Origin: Filomicrobium sp.
GTDB taxonomy: Bacteria; Pseudomonadota; Alphaproteobacteria; Rhizobiales; Hyphomicrobiaceae
Length of the DNA: 47,391 nt
Reading direction: 5' to 3'
NCBI GenBank assembly: GCA_029287535.1
Contig: JARFQY010000042.1
Coordinates: forward strand, 1-47,391
Shown here in pieces: positions 13,428 to 23,319 of this stretch. The notes under the pieces were generated by a model. That model was not told where the DNA came from. It saw nothing but the letters and a program-made list of their open reading frames with translations, and searched no databases. Positions within the stretch are counted from its first letter, which is position 1; every line of letters starts with the position of its first letter. Position numbers and translations under genes: made by a program.

Positions 13428-15236
13428 TCAGTTTCGGCGCTTGTCGCGCGCATAAAAGTCATTGTTTTCAATGTTTTGATCTGGCTCCGCGGACCCTTTG
13501 TGCACAGATTGTCCACCGCCTTGGACGGGGCCTTGCGAGGTGCGTTCCTCCGGAACATTACAATGTGTTACAACCCCGGGTTTGCCCGTGGAGGCCCCGT
13601 CGAGAGAATCACTTTGGCGTCTTCCGAGCCCCGCGAGGCGTTCGAAGAGCCCTGGTCTGCGCACCGGCGCGGTAGAACCGGCGGCTTCTCCTGCCGATTC
13701 AGAGCCTTGTTGCTTCGCGTAATAGTCCCGCTGACCGACCGTAGGGAAATCCTCAACATTCGGCATCTGTGCTCGACGATGGATTTGCTGAGTCTGGCGT
13801 GGTTCGAAACTGTCGGCTTCGTTTGCGTGGCCCGACACGTATTGGGCATGGGGCGCAGGTGGCGCCTGAGAGGGGGTCCCGAGCGCGTTGTGACCCGCCT
13901 CGATGGTGACACCCTCTGACGACTGCCATAGCGCTGAGTTGTTTTCCGGGACGCCCATGCCATGACCGGCCGGTCTACTAGCTACTGGGTTTGCAATTCC
14001 CGCAGCATGTTGATCGGGCGCACGCGCGGCCGGCGTATTTGGGACCGGCGGCGGGGGCGGTGCCGAGGTTCTGGTCGTCGGCACCGAGGGTAACGGCGGG
14101 AAGGGTTCACTCGACTGCGCTCGACCGCCATTCTGGTTTGGATTTTGGGGGACTGGAGGGGGCGTGGGAAGCCCGGCTGGAAGATCGCTTCTTGGCAGTG
14201 TCGGAAAGCCGGAGCCGTTGTTCGCGGTGGCAGTGAGACCACCGTCGGAGGGCGCTCCTGCCTGTAAATTTGCGTTTGCCATCCCCGACGCCACGATCGA
14301 CACGCGGACACTATCGTCCAGTTTGTGATCGAAGGTCGCGCCCACGATGATGTTGGCTTCCGGGTCCACTTCCTTACGCACCCGCGAAGCTGCCTCGTCG
14401 ACATCATAGAGCGTCAGATTTGGACCGCCGGTTATCGACAGCAAGAGACCACGTGCGCCCTGCAACGAAACATCATCCAACAGCGGGTTCGCGATCGCCT
14501 CTTCCGCGGCCAGGATTGCTCGGCGGTCTCCTGAGCCCTCACCGGTCCCCATCATGGCCGTGCCCATGTTGCTCATGATGGCGCGTACATCGGCGAAATC
14601 GAGATTGATCAGACCTTCCTTGACGATGAGATCAACAATGCAGGCGACACCCGAGTACAGCACCTGATCGGCGAGCAAGAAGGCTTCGGCGAAGGTCGTT
14701 TTATCATTCGCAACGCGGAACAGATTCTGATTCGGAATGGCAATCAGCGTGTCGACGTTGGCGCGCAGCTCCTTGAGGCCAATCTCCGCCATGCGCATGC
14801 GGCGGCTGCCTTCGAACTGAAACGGCTTGGTCACCACGCCAACGGTCAGAATGCCCATTTCGCGGGACGTCCGGGCGATTACGGACACAGCGCCGGTACC
14901 GGTTCCGCCACCCATGCCGGCGGCCAGAAAGACCATGTGCGAACCAGATATCTGCGATTTGATTTCGTCGATCGCCTCTTCGGCGGCGGCCGTTCCGATT
15001 TCGGGATTGGCTCCGGCTCCGAGGCCTTCTGTGAGGTTGATACCGAGCTGAATGCGGTGCTCCGCGCCGGACGCTTCCAATGTCTGTGCATCGGTGTTCG
15101 CGGCGACAAACTCAACGCCCGTCAGACCAGCGGCGATCATGTTGTTGATCGCGTTACAGCCTGCTCCGCCAACCCCGATCACGGTCAATCGCGGCTTCAG
15201 ATCGGTGAGCTGTGGCACTTCCAGCTTGATGTTCAT
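13428..15236 (-). CDS. ftsZ: Cell division GTPase FtsZ with long, atypical C-terminus
   Basis: FtsZ is the tubulin-like GTPase that forms the division ring. The protein is 602 residues from the ATG at 15236 (GGGGAC upstream). The GTPase core has [13 protein letters not shown] (21-33), NTDAQ and the signature GGGTGTG (109-115), followed by [11 protein letters not shown]. Past about residue 320 it becomes a Pro/Ala/Asn-rich linker of over 200 residues, typical of rhizobial FtsZ. The usual ending after an RRxGLFxRLxGLxRR-like segment is an acidic patch and D-I-P-A-F-L-R-R-Q, which recruits FtsA. Here, after [12 protein letters not shown], there are about 60 residues with no such motif, ending [11 protein letters not shown] looked for it in the other two frames and did not find it. 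The gap to lpxC may hold the lpxC promoter. Confidence 0.95.
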   Translation of the reverse strand: MNIKLEVPQLTDLKPRLTVIGVGGAGCNAINNMIAAGLTGVEFVAANTDAQTLEASGAEHRIQLGINLTEGLGAGANPEIGTAAAEEAIDEIKSQISGSHMVFLAAGMGGGTGTGAVSVIARTSREMGILTVGVVTKPFQFEGSRRMRMAEIGLKELRANVDTLIAIPNQNLFRVANDKTTFAEAFLLADQVLYSGVACIVDLIVKEGLINLDFADVRAIMSNMGTAMMGTGEGSGDRRAILAAEEAIANPLLDDVSLQGARGLLLSITGGPNLTLYDVDEAASRVRKEVDPEANIIVGATFDHKLDDSVRVSIVASGMANANLQAGAPSDGGLTATANNGSGFPTLPRSDLPAGLPTPPPVPQNPNQNGGRAQSSEPFPPLPSVPTTRTSAPPPPPVPNTPAARAPDQHAAGIANPVASRPAGHGMGVPENNSALWQSSEGVTIEAGHNALGTPSQAPPAPHAQYVSGHANEADSFEPRQTQQIHRRAQMPNVEDFPTVGQRDYYAKQQGSESAGEAAGSTAPVRRPGLFERLAGLGRRQSDSLDGASTGKPGVVTHCNVPEERTSQGPVQGGGQSVHKGSAEPDQNIENNDFYARDKRRN

Positions 15237-15344
15237 TACGTCCCCACATCGATGACCGGCGAGCGCCGGCTCAATACACAACTGCGACTGCCAGCGGATC
15301 CAGAGGTGCGCACGGACCCTGTGATCGAGGCAGCAAAGGACGCA

Positions 15345-16616
15345 TTACAGACCTGTCATCAACCACTGGCCGACCCGTCCCAGGTAGCCCTGGGGCGCAA
15401 TGTCCTTACTCTCGATCCGCATTGCTACGCTTGCGGGGGAGAGGCCTGTGGCGACCATTCCGACGACCGTCGAAAACGCTGGGCCGGAGAGCGACTGCGG
15501 CAATTCAAACGCCGCGGCCGGCCTTGCGATCCTTACGGAGCGGGATAGACGGTTGGCCATGAACTCGGCCATTCCAACCAGCTCCGAACCGCCGCCGGTC
15601 AATATGATCTTGTCTCCGACATACTCACTTACCCCGCTCCGATCGAGCCTCTCAACGATCAGCGATGCCATCATCGCGGCGCGGTGAGAAATGATCTCGG
15701 CGAGGTCAGCCTTGTTCGAGTGGTGCAGCCCGGCATCCTCATCTCCGGCGAGCGGGTATGAGAACGTCTCGTGCGAATCAGACTGCGCCGAGACAAGTGT
15801 GCCATAAAGAGCTTTGATTCGCTCGGCTTCTGCAAATGGAGTCTGCAGGCCACGTGCAATATCGTACGTGATATGGTCGGCACCGACGGGTATGACGTCG
15901 GCATGAACGAAGCGTCCGTCCGAAAACATCGCGATTTTGACCGTACCACCGCCAATGTCGATGGCGGTCACTCCAAGCCGGCGCTCCTCTTCGCTGGTGG
16001 CGGCCATGGCGCTGGTGTAGGGCGCTACAACCATGCTCCCGAGGCGCAAGAAGCACTTGTCAGCCAGGATGGCGAGATTACGAAGCGGGGCGTCGTCAGC
16101 GGTCACAGCATGAAGATCAGCGGTCAGGCGACGGGCGGCCATTCCGCGAGGGTGGTGCGAGCCGTGCTGTCCATCGAGCCGGTAGCCTAGCTCGTTCATG
16201 TGCACGAGCCGGCGACCATCCCGGACCGCAAATGATCGTGCGCCTCTCAGGCACCGGGATATGTCCTCTTGCGATACGACCCCGGTCGCGATTTCCGCAT
16301 TCGCGGCGAAGATCTGCGATCGCAGGCGCCCGCAGGAGAAGGAGACGCTGATTGAGTCGAGCGTTGCGCCGGTCATGCGCTCCGCCTGGCTGACGCACGT
16401 GCGAACCGCGTTCGCAGCTTCATCGAAGTCGGTGACGACGCCTGATTTCACACCGCGAGAGCGGACACAGGAGGCGCCAACGATTTCAGCACCATCCTGG
16501 GCGCGCTTGCTTGATGGGCCTGGCTGGACAATCAAGCAAACGTTTTTGGACGAGCCGATATCGAGAAATCCGGCAAGATTCCCGGCCTTTCGCGACTGAT
16601 TTTCATTTCCAAGCAC
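15345..16616 (-). CDS. ftsA: Cell division protein FtsA
   Basis: FtsA is an actin-fold ATPase that ties FtsZ to the cytoplasmic membrane and to later division proteins. The protein is 423 residues. Actin-family motifs are visible: LDIGSSKN (phosphate 1), AIDIGGGTVKIAMF (phosphate 2) and ILTGGGSELVGM (adenosine). The C-terminus GYLGRVGQWLMTGL is the amphipathic membrane-targeting helix. The start is a GTG at 16616 with GAGGTGA six bases upstream, just inside the 8-bp gap after ftsQ. The 108-bp gap to ftsZ could contain an internal ftsZ promoter. Confidence 0.95.
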   Translation of the reverse strand: MLGNENQSRKAGNLAGFLDIGSSKNVCLIVQPGPSSKRAQDGAEIVGASCVRSRGVKSGVVTDFDEAANAVRTCVSQAERMTGATLDSISVSFSCGRLRSQIFAANAEIATGVVSQEDISRCLRGARSFAVRDGRRLVHMNELGYRLDGQHGSHHPRGMAARRLTADLHAVTADDAPLRNLAILADKCFLRLGSMVVAPYTSAMAATSEEERRLGVTAIDIGGGTVKIAMFSDGRFVHADVIPVGADHITYDIARGLQTPFAEAERIKALYGTLVSAQSDSHETFSYPLAGDEDAGLHHSNKADLAEIISHRAAMMASLIVERLDRSGVSEYVGDKIILTGGGSELVGMAEFMANRLSRSVRIARPAAAFELPQSLSGPAFSTVVGMVATGLSPASVAMRIESKDIAPQGYLGRVGQWLMTGL

Positions 16617-16624
16617 GCGTCACC

Positions 16625-17548
16625 TCACCCAGGTCGATCAAGGAGATCGGCGATACTTCTTGCGCCCGAGCTCGTTGGGCCTATGGCGCGGTTCGGTCGC
16701 ACGACGATGCGGCCCTTGGCCCGGAGATCAATGATCGTGCTGCCATTGTTCATATAGCCCTCGAAGCCGGGCCAGCTTTCCAGCTGTGCGAGAGCGGTCG
16801 TGGCTCCGCTGTTGGGGAGATGAATGACAACATTGTTGTTCAGCGAAAGGCTCCAGCGGCGCTCGCCGAAGCGCTCAGCGCTCAGCATTCGTTGCCTGAT
16901 GGCCGGATGCCCTTTCAAGTCGGCCCAAAGGAAAGCGGCTTCCTTGGCCGCCCCTTTGCCCGCAAAGCGGGGCAACTGCGAGTGGGCGGCCGTTTCCTCA
17001 ATGGGCGAGAGGACGCGACCTTCATCGTCAATGAGTGAGAGAGACCGGCCCATGCGCCAAACTGCAAACGCCTGGCGTTCCCGCACCGTGACGTCCAGCT
17101 GGTTTGGATAAACGCGACGAAAGCTGACGGAAGCGACCCAGGACAAGGCCTCGATCCTGGCGCGAGCGGACGCTGCATCGAAACTGACAAATGACCGAGA
17201 CTCGTCAAGCTCCAGGGCCTCATAGATTTCGCTTGCGAGTGTGATTCTGTTCCCCTTGACGGTGACCTGATCGAGCCCGAAACCGGCGATCGACGCTAAG
17301 AAATCGATCTCTGGTACGGCATTCGTCAACTGACGAACACGCGTCGTGTCACTGGCAAATGCCAGCAGCGAAACTGAAACAACAAGCGCCAATGCAATCA
17401 GCCGAACGATGAACCGGGCACGCGGCGAACCCGACTTAACTGCCCGCCATATCCGACCTTTACTGTCGAGGTCATTCGACGCAATGGAGCGCGGCGCCTG
17501 CGCTTGATGCGCGCGCCCAGGGTGCTCAAAACCTGCGCCTACCTCTTG
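16625..17548 (-). CDS. ftsQ: Cell division protein FtsQ
   Basis: FtsQ is a bitopic membrane protein that links the cytoplasmic ring to FtsL/FtsB and the septal synthase. With the TTG at 17548 it has 307 residues. It has a basic cytoplasmic N-terminus, one membrane segment at about 47-66, and a POTRA domain at about 92-160 (LDQVTVKGNRITLASEIYEAL, then WVASVSFRRVYPNQLDVTVRER). A beta domain with IIDLRAKGRIVVRP near the end follows. GAGG seven bases before the TTG supports this start, which overlaps the ddl stop by 10 bp. The frame is open to 17668, but that would overlap ddl by 130 bp with a sequence that looks non-coding. Confidence 0.9.
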   Translation of the reverse strand, partial: QEVGAGFEHPGRAHQAQAPRSIASNDLDSKGRIWRAVKSGSPRARFIVRLIALALVVSVSLLAFASDTTRVRQLTNAVPEIDFLASIAGFGLDQVTVKGNRITLASEIYEALELDESRSFVSFDAASARARIEALSWVASVSFRRVYPNQLDVTVRERQAFAVWRMGRSLSLIDDEGRVLSPIEETAAHSQLPRFAGKGAAKEAAFLWADLKGHPAIRQRMLSAERFGERRWSLSLNNNVVIHLPNSGATTALAQLESWPGFEGYMNNGSTIIDLRAKGRIVVRPNRAIGPTSSGARSIADLLDRPG

Positions 17549-18483
17549 CAACTCGCATCCTCGACGATCCAGCGAACAAGCTCGCCGAAATTCCAGCCTG
17601 CGTAGGCTGCCAACTCTGGAACCAGAGAAGTCGCCGTCATACCCGGCTGGGTGTTGACCTCGAGGCACACCAATTCGCCTGTTCCACCGGGAGTATCGTC
17701 GAAACGGAAGTCCGCACGGCTTACACCCCGGCAGCCCAACGCGCGATGCGCCGCCAAGGTGTATTTCCGGATGAATCTATTAACATCTGGTGAAAGACTG
17801 GCCGGAATCTGGTGGCGCGAGCCCCCTGGTGCGTACTTTGCCTGATAATCGTAGAAGTCCAGCCCCTCGGCCGGCAGAATCTCCGTGATCTCGGTCACAA
17901 AGTCACCGATGACCGCGCACGTGAGTTCGCGGCCGGCGACGTAGCGCTCGGCCATTACGACCTCCTCGGAAGATCCCTCATCGGCTACCGCTGCGGGTGG
18001 CTCACTTCCTTCGTGGACGATCGTAACACCAACGCTGGACCCCTCGGCCAGCGGCTTAACGACATAAGGCGGGCTCATGACGTGCGCGGTTGCAACTTGT
18101 TGCCTGGTCACGAGCTCTGCGTCTGCAACTGGAACGCCGGCTCTGCGTAAGACGTCCTTGGCCCGCTCCTTGTGCATCGCCAAGGCGGATGCCAGGACTC
18201 CGGAATGTGTGTAGGGAATTTGGAGGCATTCGAGGATGCCTTGAATGCAACCGTCCTCGCCGAATTCTCCATGAAGCGCGTTGAAGCAGGCTTCGGGGCG
18301 CAGGTCGCCCAGCTGCTCTGCGATATCGCGGCCAACATCAAGCCTAGTGACCCGATAGCCTTCGCCTTCAAGGGCTTGCGCGACGGCTTCGCCGGAACGC
18401 AATGAAACCTCGCGTTCGACCGACCAGCCACCGAAGAGGACTGCGACGTCGGTTTTGCTCTGTGGCGGCGCCTGGCCAATCAT
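17539..18483 (-). CDS. ddl: D-alanine--D-alanine ligase
   Basis: Ddl makes the D-Ala-D-Ala dipeptide that the MurF half of the fused enzyme adds to the stem peptide. The protein is 314 residues from the ATG at 18483, with GGAGGA upstream. ATP-grasp features are present: VLFGGWSVEREVSLRSG at the N-terminus, HGEFGEDGCIQGILE, PYVVKPLAEGSSVGV (ATP-binding lysine), and the metal-binding LEVNTQPGMT near the C-terminus. It lies 14 bp after murB and overlaps ftsQ, so it is part of a dense operon. A frame start at 18582 would overlap murB by 85 bp and is unlikely. Confidence 0.95.
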   Translation of the reverse strand: MIGQAPPQSKTDVAVLFGGWSVEREVSLRSGEAVAQALEGEGYRVTRLDVGRDIAEQLGDLRPEACFNALHGEFGEDGCIQGILECLQIPYTHSGVLASALAMHKERAKDVLRRAGVPVADAELVTRQQVATAHVMSPPYVVKPLAEGSSVGVTIVHEGSEPPAAVADEGSSEEVVMAERYVAGRELTCAVIGDFVTEITEILPAEGLDFYDYQAKYAPGGSRHQIPASLSPDVNRFIRKYTLAAHRALGCRGVSRADFRFDDTPGGTGELVCLEVNTQPGMTATSLVPELAAYAGWNFGELVRWIVEDASCKR

Positions 18484-18497
18484 GCCGTCCTCCGATC

Positions 18498-19469
18498 TCA
18501 GTGATCGGCTTCGGCGGGCAACGCGAGTTCGGCGCCAACGGGGCGTCCCTCCTTGGGATCGCCAAGCCGGATGATCTCCCAATTGAGTTCAATGCCCGAC
18601 TGCTGTTTGACGCGCGCCCGCACCGTTTCGCCCAGCCGTTCCAGATCCTCGCCGGTGGCTCCGGCGTCGTTGATGAGAAAATTGCAGTGCATTTCGGAGA
18701 CCATCGCGCCGCCGACACGAAGCCCGCGGCAGCCGGCCGCGTCGACGAGTTTCCACGCACTCATGCCTGGAGGGTTCTTGAAGGTCGAACCGCCGGTGCG
18801 TTCGCGAATGGGCTGATTCTGCTCCCGATAATCAGCGACCTCTTCCATCTGACTCTGAATGTCAGTGGTATCCCCGGCCGATCCCTTGAACGTGGCGGAC
18901 GTGAAAATGAACTCCCGGGGGATGGAGCAATGGCGGTAGGAAAAGCCCATGTCTGCTAGGGAAAGGTCGTGGATGTTGCCTTGGCGGTCAACCGCGCGGG
19001 CGCTTTCCAGAACGTCTTTTGTCTCGCCACCGTGGGCCCCGGCGTTCATGCGTAGTGCACCGCCGACCGATCCCGGGATGCCGCGGTAGAAGTGCAGACC
19101 AGCGATCCCCGCATCAGCCGCGGCTCGCGCCACCTTCACATCAGGGACCGCCGTCCCGACTCGTAGTCGTTGGCCATCGAGAACCTCGATCTGACCAAAG
19201 CCGCGGCCCAGCCGGATGACGATGCCAGGGACACCGCCGTCTCGGACGAGGAGGTTTGAGCCCAGCCCCAGCACGAAAACAGGCCAATCCGGGGGGATAT
19301 TCTTCAGGGCATACGCCAGATCGGCTTCATCGGCCGGTGTGAATAAAATTTGTGCGGGCCCACCCACGCGGAACCAGGTGATTTCCGACAATTGCGCGTT
19401 CGCTCTCAGCCGGCCGCGAAGTTCGGGCAGCCGCTTGGCAAGGTCCTCGGTCAGATCGGTGAATGTCAA
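18498..19469 (-). CDS. murB: UDP-N-acetylmuramate dehydrogenase
   Basis: MurB is the FAD/NADPH reductase that turns UDP-GlcNAc-enolpyruvate into UDP-MurNAc. The protein is 323 residues from a TTG at 19469. GGGAG, made from the end of murC and eight bases upstream, is its ribosome binding site. FAD-binding and catalytic elements are visible: [46 protein letters not shown], the proton-donor serine in TGGSTFKNP, and the C-terminal glutamate region NWEIIRLG. The family has a type I arrangement as in E. coli. murA is not in this window. The frame could be extended to 19532, but that would overlap murC. Confidence 0.94.
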   Translation of the reverse strand: MTFTDLTEDLAKRLPELRGRLRANAQLSEITWFRVGGPAQILFTPADEADLAYALKNIPPDWPVFVLGLGSNLLVRDGGVPGIVIRLGRGFGQIEVLDGQRLRVGTAVPDVKVARAAADAGIAGLHFYRGIPGSVGGALRMNAGAHGGETKDVLESARAVDRQGNIHDLSLADMGFSYRHCSIPREFIFTSATFKGSAGDTTDIQSQMEEVADYREQNQPIRERTGGSTFKNPPGMSAWKLVDAAGCRGLRVGGAMVSEMHCNFLINDAGATGEDLERLGETVRARVKQQSGIELNWEIIRLGDPKEGRPVGAELALPAEADH

Positions 19470-19474
19470 AAGGC

Positions 19475-20908
19475 TTACTCCCCCGCCATGCGTGGCTCTT
19501 CTCCAAGCCACATGGAAAGCGAGTTGGCCCATTCGGTCGAGGTTCCCGCGCCGAGGCAGATGACAATGTCTCCCGCGCTGCCGTAGCGGTGAATAAGTGT
19601 CGCGATCTCACGTGGATCGTCGATCGCGAGAACTGAGCCATGGCCGGCGGCGCGGATCCCTTCGGCAAGCGCATGTTGATCAATGCCGTCAATCGGCGGC
19701 TCACCGGCCGAATAAAGCGGCGCGACGATGACGCTATCGGCATTGCCAAAGCAGCGGCAGAAGTCCTTGTAGAGGTTGCGTACGCGTGTGTAGCGGTGCG
19801 GTTCGAAGACGGCAACGACGCGGCCCTTGGCTGCGGAGCGCGCGGCCTCCAGAACCGCCGCGATTTCCACCGGGTGGTGCGCGTAGTCGTCGTAGATCGA
19901 GACACCGTTCCATTGACTGGTCAGTTGGAAACGTCGCTTGACGCCCGAGAAGCTGGAGAGAGCGGTTCTGATGGCCTCGTCACTGACGCCTGCTGCCAGT
20001 GCCACACCCATCGCCGCGAGTGCATTCAAAGCGTTGTGACGGCCGGGTGCGGCGAGCCTGAGGCCCTGGAGTTGGCGTGGTTTGCCGCCGCCTGCGCGCT
20101 TGCCCAGTGCGACATCCATCAGCATGTGCTGACCGTCGGCCTTGAGCGAAAGGAGCCGGATGTCGGCGCCGGGGGATTCACCGTAGGTGAACATCGGCCT
20201 GCCGTCCCGACGCAGATGCAACTTGGTAATCATGTCGGCCACGACGGGGTGGTCGATGCATGCGATCAGCAGCCCGTAAAACGGTATGCTTGATATGAAT
20301 GTCTCGTAGGCCGCGTTCATCCTTTCGACGCTGCCGAAGTAATCAAGATGCTCGGGGTCGGCATTCGTCACAACGCCGATCTGCGTTGGCAGTCGCATGA
20401 AGGTGCCATCCGACTCATCGGCTTCAACGACCATCCAGGGCCCCTGACCCAGTCGTGCGTTTGTCCCCCAGTCTTGGATAATTCCTCCGGCGATCACTGT
20501 CGGGTCAACGCCCGCGGATGTCAGGATGTGTGCGATCAGCGATGTCGTCGAGGTCTTGCCGTGCGTGCCGGTCACCGAAATTGTCGAATAGAGGCGCATG
20601 AGTTCGGCAAGCATTTCGGCTCGGCGAATGATTGGCAGCCCGCGTCGGCACGCTGCTTCGAGTTCGGGGTTGCCGGCTTTGACGGCGCTCGAGATAACGA
20701 CTTGCTTGGCGCCGACGAGGTTGATGGCGTCATGGCCGACGAAGACGCGTACGCCTTTTGCTCGAAGACGCTTGACGTTGGCGCTGTCCTTCTGGTCGCT
20801 GCCCTGGACGGAATAGCCCTTGTCGATCAGGATTTCGGCAATGGCGCTCATGCCAATCCCGCCAATACCTATGATGTGAAAGGTCCCGATATCGTTGGGC
20901 ATTTCCAT
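19475..20908 (-). CDS. murC: UDP-N-acetylmuramate--L-alanine ligase
   Basis: MurC adds the first amino acid, L-Ala, to UDP-MurNAc. The protein is 477 residues from the ATG at 20908 with GAGGGA upstream. A second ATG at 20902 is possible. Mur ligase features are an N-terminal Rossmann motif [15 protein letters not shown], the P-loop GTHGKTSTT, the metal/ATP region [13 protein letters not shown] and [11 protein letters not shown]. It is 118 bp downstream of murG and 5 bp upstream of the murB start, so translation of murC and murB is probably linked. Confidence 0.96.
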   Translation of the reverse strand: MEMPNDIGTFHIIGIGGIGMSAIAEILIDKGYSVQGSDQKDSANVKRLRAKGVRVFVGHDAINLVGAKQVVISSAVKAGNPELEAACRRGLPIIRRAEMLAELMRLYSTISVTGTHGKTSTTSLIAHILTSAGVDPTVIAGGIIQDWGTNARLGQGPWMVVEADESDGTFMRLPTQIGVVTNADPEHLDYFGSVERMNAAYETFISSIPFYGLLIACIDHPVVADMITKLHLRRDGRPMFTYGESPGADIRLLSLKADGQHMLMDVALGKRAGGGKPRQLQGLRLAAPGRHNALNALAAMGVALAAGVSDEAIRTALSSFSGVKRRFQLTSQWNGVSIYDDYAHHPVEIAAVLEAARSAAKGRVVAVFEPHRYTRVRNLYKDFCRCFGNADSVIVAPLYSAGEPPIDGIDQHALAEGIRAAGHGSVLAIDDPREIATLIHRYGSAGDIVICLGAGTSTEWANSLSMWLGEEPRMAGE

Positions 20909-21026
20909 GTTTTTGCTTCCCTCGAAATTCCGATGCGCCGACTGAGCGCCCATCAACTGGCAACTCTGACGCCGAAATATGGCGGTACCACTGCCGCGTT
21001 TGGGAGATCCCCACCAAGCTGGCCCC

Positions 21027-22130
21027 TTAGCCAGCTAGCTCTCCGACAAGATCCGCAAGTCTTGCGACGGCATCGGGCTTGCCTTGGGCCCTTGCCGCCT
21101 TGGCGGCTTCCAACAACAACGCTGGCGTACTGATGAGATTCTGCAAATCTCCTGCGAGGCGCTGCGGCGTGAGCTCCGCTTGTTCGATACACCAAGCACC
21201 GCCTGATTCGGCAAGCTGGCTTGCGTTATGCAACTGGTCGTTATCAAGCGCGTGTGGCAGCGGCACTAGGATCGACGGACGCCCGACGACCGTCAACTCG
21301 GCAATTGTCGAGGCGCCCGCACGAGCTATTACAAGTTGCGAATTTGCCATGATTTCCGGCAAGTTGGCAAAGAATGGCGCGACTTCCGCACGAATTCCAC
21401 TGGTTCCGTAGGCTTGGCGGACCCGTTCGAGGTCCTCTTCGCGGGCCTGTTGAACGACTTTCAGCCGAGTTTTGAGGTTTGGAGGCAACAGCTCAAGCGC
21501 TGGGGGCACGGTGTCGGAAAAGAAGCGTGCACCCTGGGAGCCCCCGAATACCAGAAGTTGCACCGCCTCGGCGGCATCCGGCGTCCAATAGGGCCGTTTG
21601 GCGGCCTCGATGACCACGTCTCGGACGGGATTGCCGGTAAACCGGGCTTTCTCCGTCAGGGCCCCATCGAGGTGCTTGACCCGTTCAAAGGACGTGGCGA
21701 CGGCATCGACCCGCGCGGCAAGCATACGGTTGGCACGGCCGAGGACGGCGTTTTGTTCGTGCAGTGCTGTTTTTATGCCGCGGAGCTTGGCCGCCATCAG
21801 GGGTGGAAAAGTGGGGTATCCGCCGAACCCGACGACGACGGACGGCCGGACTTCCCCGAGTACCCCCATCGCCGCTCCTATCCCGCGAGACAGGGTCCAT
21901 ACCGTCTGCGCCATGGCAACAGGTGACTTGCTGGCGAGCGTCGCGGACGGGATCTGATGAATTTTGCGCGCTGGAAAGCCAGTGCCGTAGCGGTCGCCGC
22001 GCATGTCCGTGGCGAGGTCAACGAGGTAGTTTCGCCGGCCAAGTTCCTCGGCAAGCGCGTATGCGGGAAACAGATGTCCGCCCGTGCCTCCGGCTGAAAG
22101 GAGAACGCAGCGCCTATTGTCGTTGTGCAT
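21027..22130 (-). CDS. murG: UDP-GlcNAc:lipid I GlcNAc transferase
   Basis: MurG is the membrane-associated glycosyltransferase that makes lipid II from lipid I at the inner leaflet. The protein is 367 residues from the ATG at 22130, and the start overlaps the end of ftsW by 17 bp. Donor and acceptor motifs are present: SAGGTGGHLFPA near the N-terminus, VVGFGGYPTFP, HEQNAVLGRANR, FGGSQGA, and the UDP-binding IARAGASTIAEL with PLPHALDNDQ. A 7-bp hairpin (21017-21036) surrounds the stop codon; it has no T-run and I do not call it a terminator. Confidence 0.96.
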   Translation of the reverse strand: MHNDNRRCVLLSAGGTGGHLFPAYALAEELGRRNYLVDLATDMRGDRYGTGFPARKIHQIPSATLASKSPVAMAQTVWTLSRGIGAAMGVLGEVRPSVVVGFGGYPTFPPLMAAKLRGIKTALHEQNAVLGRANRMLAARVDAVATSFERVKHLDGALTEKARFTGNPVRDVVIEAAKRPYWTPDAAEAVQLLVFGGSQGARFFSDTVPPALELLPPNLKTRLKVVQQAREEDLERVRQAYGTSGIRAEVAPFFANLPEIMANSQLVIARAGASTIAELTVVGRPSILVPLPHALDNDQLHNASQLAESGGAWCIEQAELTPQRLAGDLQNLISTPALLLEAAKAARAQGKPDAVARLADLVGELAG

Positions 22131-23319
22131 CGGATCTGCCCGTACTTGCGGAGAGCGGTTCCCTCGCCCACCCCGGCTCTGCACCAGGGAACGCGGCCGT
22201 CTCATAGTTCGCCGGATCAACCCGGCGGCGTGTCAGCGCCAACAACATGCCGAGAACGATGGAAACAGCAAGTATTGAAGAGCCGCCCGTTGAGATGAAA
22301 GGTAGCGTCATGCCGGTTGCGGGTAGCAGTCCGACGTTGACACCCATGTTGATGAGGGCCTGAAGGCCAAACAGGATCGCCAGGCCCTGAATTGCTATGC
22401 GATTGGCCGGGCGCGGCTCGCGCGTTGCCGAAATCAGAGCCTTGAGGACGATAAAGGCGAACAGCGCCGCCAGGCCCAGGCAGGCGATCGCACCATACTC
22501 CTCGGCTATGACTGAGAAGATGAAATCCGTGTGGGCGTCCGGGAAGTGGGTCTTAATTGTGCCCTCGCCGGGTCCGCGTCCAAAAAAGCCACCCTGGGTG
22601 AACGAGTCCGTCGCCCGCGAAACCTGCGAGTTTGCTTCATTCGACGCATTCAGGAAACGGTCGAGGCGGTCTTGAACATGCGGGAATGTGAAGTACGCGA
22701 CGATGACACAGACGATGCCGATGCCAACCAATATCGTGGCACCGGCCAACGGTAATCCGGCCAGCAAGTACATAATACCCCAGAGGGCAGCCAACAGCCC
22801 CGTCTGGCCGACGTCTGGCTGCATCACCAGCAGAAGGCAGACACCTGCACCGAGAGCAATTGCGATCGACAGGGCCGGCATGTCCGGACGCCGCCGTGCC
22901 TCAGCGAACAACCATGCGATGACCATTATGAATCCCGGTTTCGCGAATTCCGACGGTTGCAGCGAGAACCCGCCAACGAATAGCCAGCGTCGTGCACCGT
23001 TGATCACCGGGCTTTCAAACAGAATCCAAATGAGCGCCGCCAGCGTCGCGGCGAACAGGACCACCGCGATGCGGCGTGCCCAAGAGGGCGACAGGAAGGA
23101 CAGCGTGATCATGACGCAGAAGCCGACCGCGGTGAAAAACACATGCCGTTCGAAAAAGAAGAACGTCGGCAGGCTCTTCTTCATGGCAACCGCAGGACTT
23201 GCAGCGAGCGATAAGACGAGGCCGCACGACATCAGGATGATGATGGCGACGATCAATACATGGTCGACGGTGAACCACCATTCGGACAGACGGCTGCGAT
23301 CGGCGCGCGAAACCCTCAT
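22114..23319 (-). CDS. ftsW: Septal SEDS glycosyltransferase FtsW
   Basis: FtsW is the SEDS-family polymerase that, with FtsI, makes septal glycan strands. The protein is 401 residues with about ten membrane segments. Family motifs include [21 protein letters not shown], a catalytic-region [35 protein letters not shown] and PFISTGGSS. The ATG overlaps the murD stop in ATGA, a classic coupling arrangement. The C-terminal tail of about 25 residues is polar and cytoplasmic. Confidence 0.96.
   Translation of the reverse strand: MRVSRADRSRLSEWWFTVDHVLIVAIIILMSCGLVLSLAASPAVAMKKSLPTFFFFERHVFFTAVGFCVMITLSFLSPSWARRIAVVLFAATLAALIWILFESPVINGARRWLFVGGFSLQPSEFAKPGFIMVIAWLFAEARRRPDMPALSIAIALGAGVCLLLVMQPDVGQTGLLAALWGIMYLLAGLPLAGATILVGIGIVCVIVAYFTFPHVQDRLDRFLNASNEANSQVSRATDSFTQGGFFGRGPGEGTIKTHFPDAHTDFIFSVIAEEYGAIACLGLAALFAFIVLKALISATREPRPANRIAIQGLAILFGLQALINMGVNVGLLPATGMTLPFISTGGSSILAVSIVLGMLLALTRRRVDPANYETAAFPGAEPGWAREPLSASTGRSDAQRQ

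Noticed and set aside
13428-13640. Frameshift hiding the normal FtsZ tail
   Set aside because: I read the other two frames and found no I-P-A-F-L-like peptide, so a simple one-base error does not explain the ending. It remains possible that a larger change is involved.
17549-17668. Longer FtsQ start at 17668
   Set aside because: It would overlap ddl by 130 bp with a sequence not resembling FtsQ; the TTG at 17548 has a ribosome binding site.
21017-21036. Hairpin AGCTGGC / GCCAGCT around the murG stop as a terminator
   Set aside because: There is no T-run on the minus strand, and murC follows 118 bp later in the same operon.
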